Positions 18,598 to 19,905 of a stretch of DNA of 19,905 bases are shown here, one piece after another. The stretch comes from Diplocarpon mali (lineage: Eukaryota > Ascomycota > Leotiomycetes > Helotiales > Drepanopezizaceae), in NCBI GenBank assembly GCA_024741835.1, contig JAENRP010000354.1, forward strand, positions 24,544-44,448. The letters run 5' to 3'. Every line of letters begins with the position of its first letter. Position 1 is the first letter of the stretch. Under the pieces are notes generated by a model, which was given only the letters and a program-made list of their open reading frames with translations, ran no database searches and was not told where the DNA came from. The position numbers and the translations under genes were made by a program.

Positions 18598-19205
18598 GGG
18601 TTTCATCGCTCGTGATCCTGGATCGTCGATGCGTGCTCTCGCCCTGCTGGCTGATTCTCATCCTCCTCGAGGTGCTGCATGATATTCATTGCACCGTATT
18701 GCACCGTCGTGCATGGCATGGCATGGCCATTGCATCGCATCGCATCGCCTTGCCTTGCATCGCCTCGCCTCACCTCGCCGTCGCTCTCTCCCCGCGGCCT
18801 CCCGCTGGCCCGGCCTCTTTTTCTCCACAGCCGGACCATGATGCTACAAGTCCGACCGGGCGCGCCACACGGCAGCCAGCCGCTTCGGCAGCACGGGCCG
18901 GCCACCCCAACCAAGAACTTGGAACTTCCCGTGCTCTCCAGGCCAGGCCCCCCTCTCGTGGTCTTGCTCTACCCGGCCTGCGATGTGCCAACTGAAAGTC
19001 CGGTGCCTTGGTTCCGTCGATGGATGGATATGGATCTCCCGGACAGCACCACTACGTGACAGCCGTCTCAGGGAGGAGACAGCCATATGCAGCGAGCCCT
19101 GAGGGACTCGGGGAGATCTGGGAGAGCCAGGGAGAAGCAAGGAGGCGTACAAGATCTCCGAGAGCCATGCGACGACGACCTGGCAGCTGGATTCACGCTC
19201 GAGGG

Positions 19206-19248
19206 ATATAAAAATATAAATAAATATAGAAGTAAGTAAATAAGTAAG

Positions 19249-19335
<87 letters not shown>

Positions 19336-19338
19336 AGA
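19206..19338. repeat. Long (TAAA)n tetranucleotide tract
   Basis: About 95 bp of nearly pure TAAA units (19243-19337), preceded by degenerate TAAATA and TAAGTAAG variants. It is the longest simple repeat in the window and marks an abrupt drop in GC content. Confidence 0.95.
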
Positions 19339-19384
19339 GGTGCCAGGCAGACTGGCTTATATTTTATCTGATCCTCGAACACGA

Positions 19385-19560
19385 CAGTCAACGACTCGGG
19401 AATGACGCGTCGCCTCGCACTTGAGGTCATGGGTTCCACGCCCAGCTCTGCGGTCCCAGCAGCGGACCGAACGCAACGAGAGCCCAGCCGTCCCGCTGGA
19501 CCGGTTCATCCCGACCGATCTCGGTCGGGATCCTCGTCACCGGCTCGTCATGTGACGAGA
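19385..19560 (+). other. Hairpin-rich segment with weak tRNA-like (SINE-like) features
   Basis: GGTCATGGGTTCCACGCCC (about 19423-19441) resembles a tRNA T-arm with a B box (two mismatches to GGTTCGANTCC), preceded by CCTC...GAGG that could form an anticodon stem. The A box is poor and no cloverleaf closes convincingly. Downstream is a perfect 10-bp hairpin (arms 19508-19517 and 19522-19531, loop ATCT) and a 7-bp hairpin (arms 19544-19550 and 19553-19559). It could be a degraded tRNA-derived retroposon or unrelated structured DNA. Confidence 0.3.
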
Positions 19561-19588
19561 CGTTCAATCTTGGCTTGTACTCACCTAA

Positions 19589-19708
19589 TCTCCTACTAGT
19601 ATTTATAAGGAATCACTTCACAAGTCGGAATATCATGAATGTATTCGGAAGCATTATCCTGATATACTAATATTGACCAAGGAAGAGCTCCGAGAGCACG
19701 CTTTATAA
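19589..19708 (+). other. Short protein-like open frame, possible exon or transposon fragment
   Basis: Thirty-nine codons without ATG, closed by TAA at 19706. The translation includes KESLHKSEYHECIRKHYPD followed by ILILTKEELREHAL; it has a balanced Lys/Glu/Leu composition, unlike the repeat-driven frames around it. I do not recognise the family. No splice site is certain. Confidence 0.2.
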
Positions 19709-19799
19709 CCACGAATATAACCAACGGATTCGAAAAGCTTCATCCTTGTCCACTCACCTCATGTGATGATGCAGTCGGTCACTATCTGAGACTTGTATA

Positions 19800-19864
19800 C
19801 AGCTCTCTCTCTTTCTCTCTTTTTCTCTCTCACACACATCTCTCACACACATATACATATATAT

Positions 19865-19904
<40 letters not shown>

Positions 19905-19905
19905 A
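19800..19905. repeat. CT / CA / TA compound microsatellite at the window end
   Basis: (CT)n with T-run interruptions, then CACACA, ATATAC and a long (CT)n tract continuing to the last base, so the true end is outside the window. Confidence 0.95.

Larger units (their letters stand above)
17910..19200. promoter_or_regulatory. Upstream region of the Srk1-like kinase, gene-free
   Basis: No supported gene. The part nearest the start codon is GC-rich with GGTGAGGTCGA-type repeats (18095-18135). Further out are GAAGT/GATGC repeats, a perfect CRE, GGCCTTT repeats and CATCGC-type repeats (18715-18780). Open frames are repeat-driven and Pro/Arg/Ser-rich. Confidence 0.5.

Overview
The window looks like a gene-dense, GC-rich stretch of a filamentous ascomycete (Pezizomycotina) chromosome. 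Coding exons are interrupted by short spliceosomal introns (42-231 bp) with GT...AG ends and CTAAC/CTGAC-type branch sequences. The gene set is ascomycete-like: a PPP4R2-type phosphatase subunit, mitochondrial lysyl-tRNA synthetase, Tim10, an STB2/STB6-like Sin3-associated protein, the GID ubiquitin-ligase subunit Rmd5/Gid2, and an Rck2/Srk1-type stress kinase. I cannot name the class or species from sequence alone.

Layout. 1-667: upstream DNA with an octamer CA-rich repeat. 668-2121 (+): PPP4R2-like subunit, 3 exons. 2122-3036: gene-free, repeat-rich. 3037-4925 (-): mitochondrial lysyl-tRNA synthetase (MSK1), 3 coding exons plus a likely 5'UTR intron ending at the start codon. 5149-5415: short divergent promoter. 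5416-5886 (+): TIM10, 2 exons. 6242-9021 (-): STB2/STB6-like protein, 2 exons. 9829-11159 (+): RMD5/GID2, 3 exons. 11985-12879 (-): short-chain dehydrogenase/reductase, 2 exons. 13887-14471 (+): decayed remnant of a putative-cyclase (kynurenine formamidase-like) gene with three frame changes, an internal deletion and a missing C-terminus. 15634-17909 (-): Srk1/Rck2-like kinase, 5 exons including a 51-nt microexon. 17910-19905: long gene-free flank with simple repeats, a perfect CRE, a long TAAA tract, strong hairpins, a weak tRNA-like segment and one short protein-like open frame.

How the genes relate. Most are conserved housekeeping or regulatory genes with no operon logic. MSK1 and TIM10 both serve mitochondria and share a divergent promoter of about 270 bp. 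The kinase has a perfect TGACGTCA element upstream, which fits regulation by an Atf1-type bZIP factor in the stress MAPK pathway. The region 12.9-15.6 kb is the accessory-looking part: an SDR, a dead cyclase, unassigned open frames and local repeats. I see no CRISPR array, rRNA, confident tRNA, intact transposase or clearly new multi-gene system. The most notable items are the cyclase pseudogene, the paired CACGTG/CGTGTCGT palindromes, the CRE and the odd composition of the last 700 bp.
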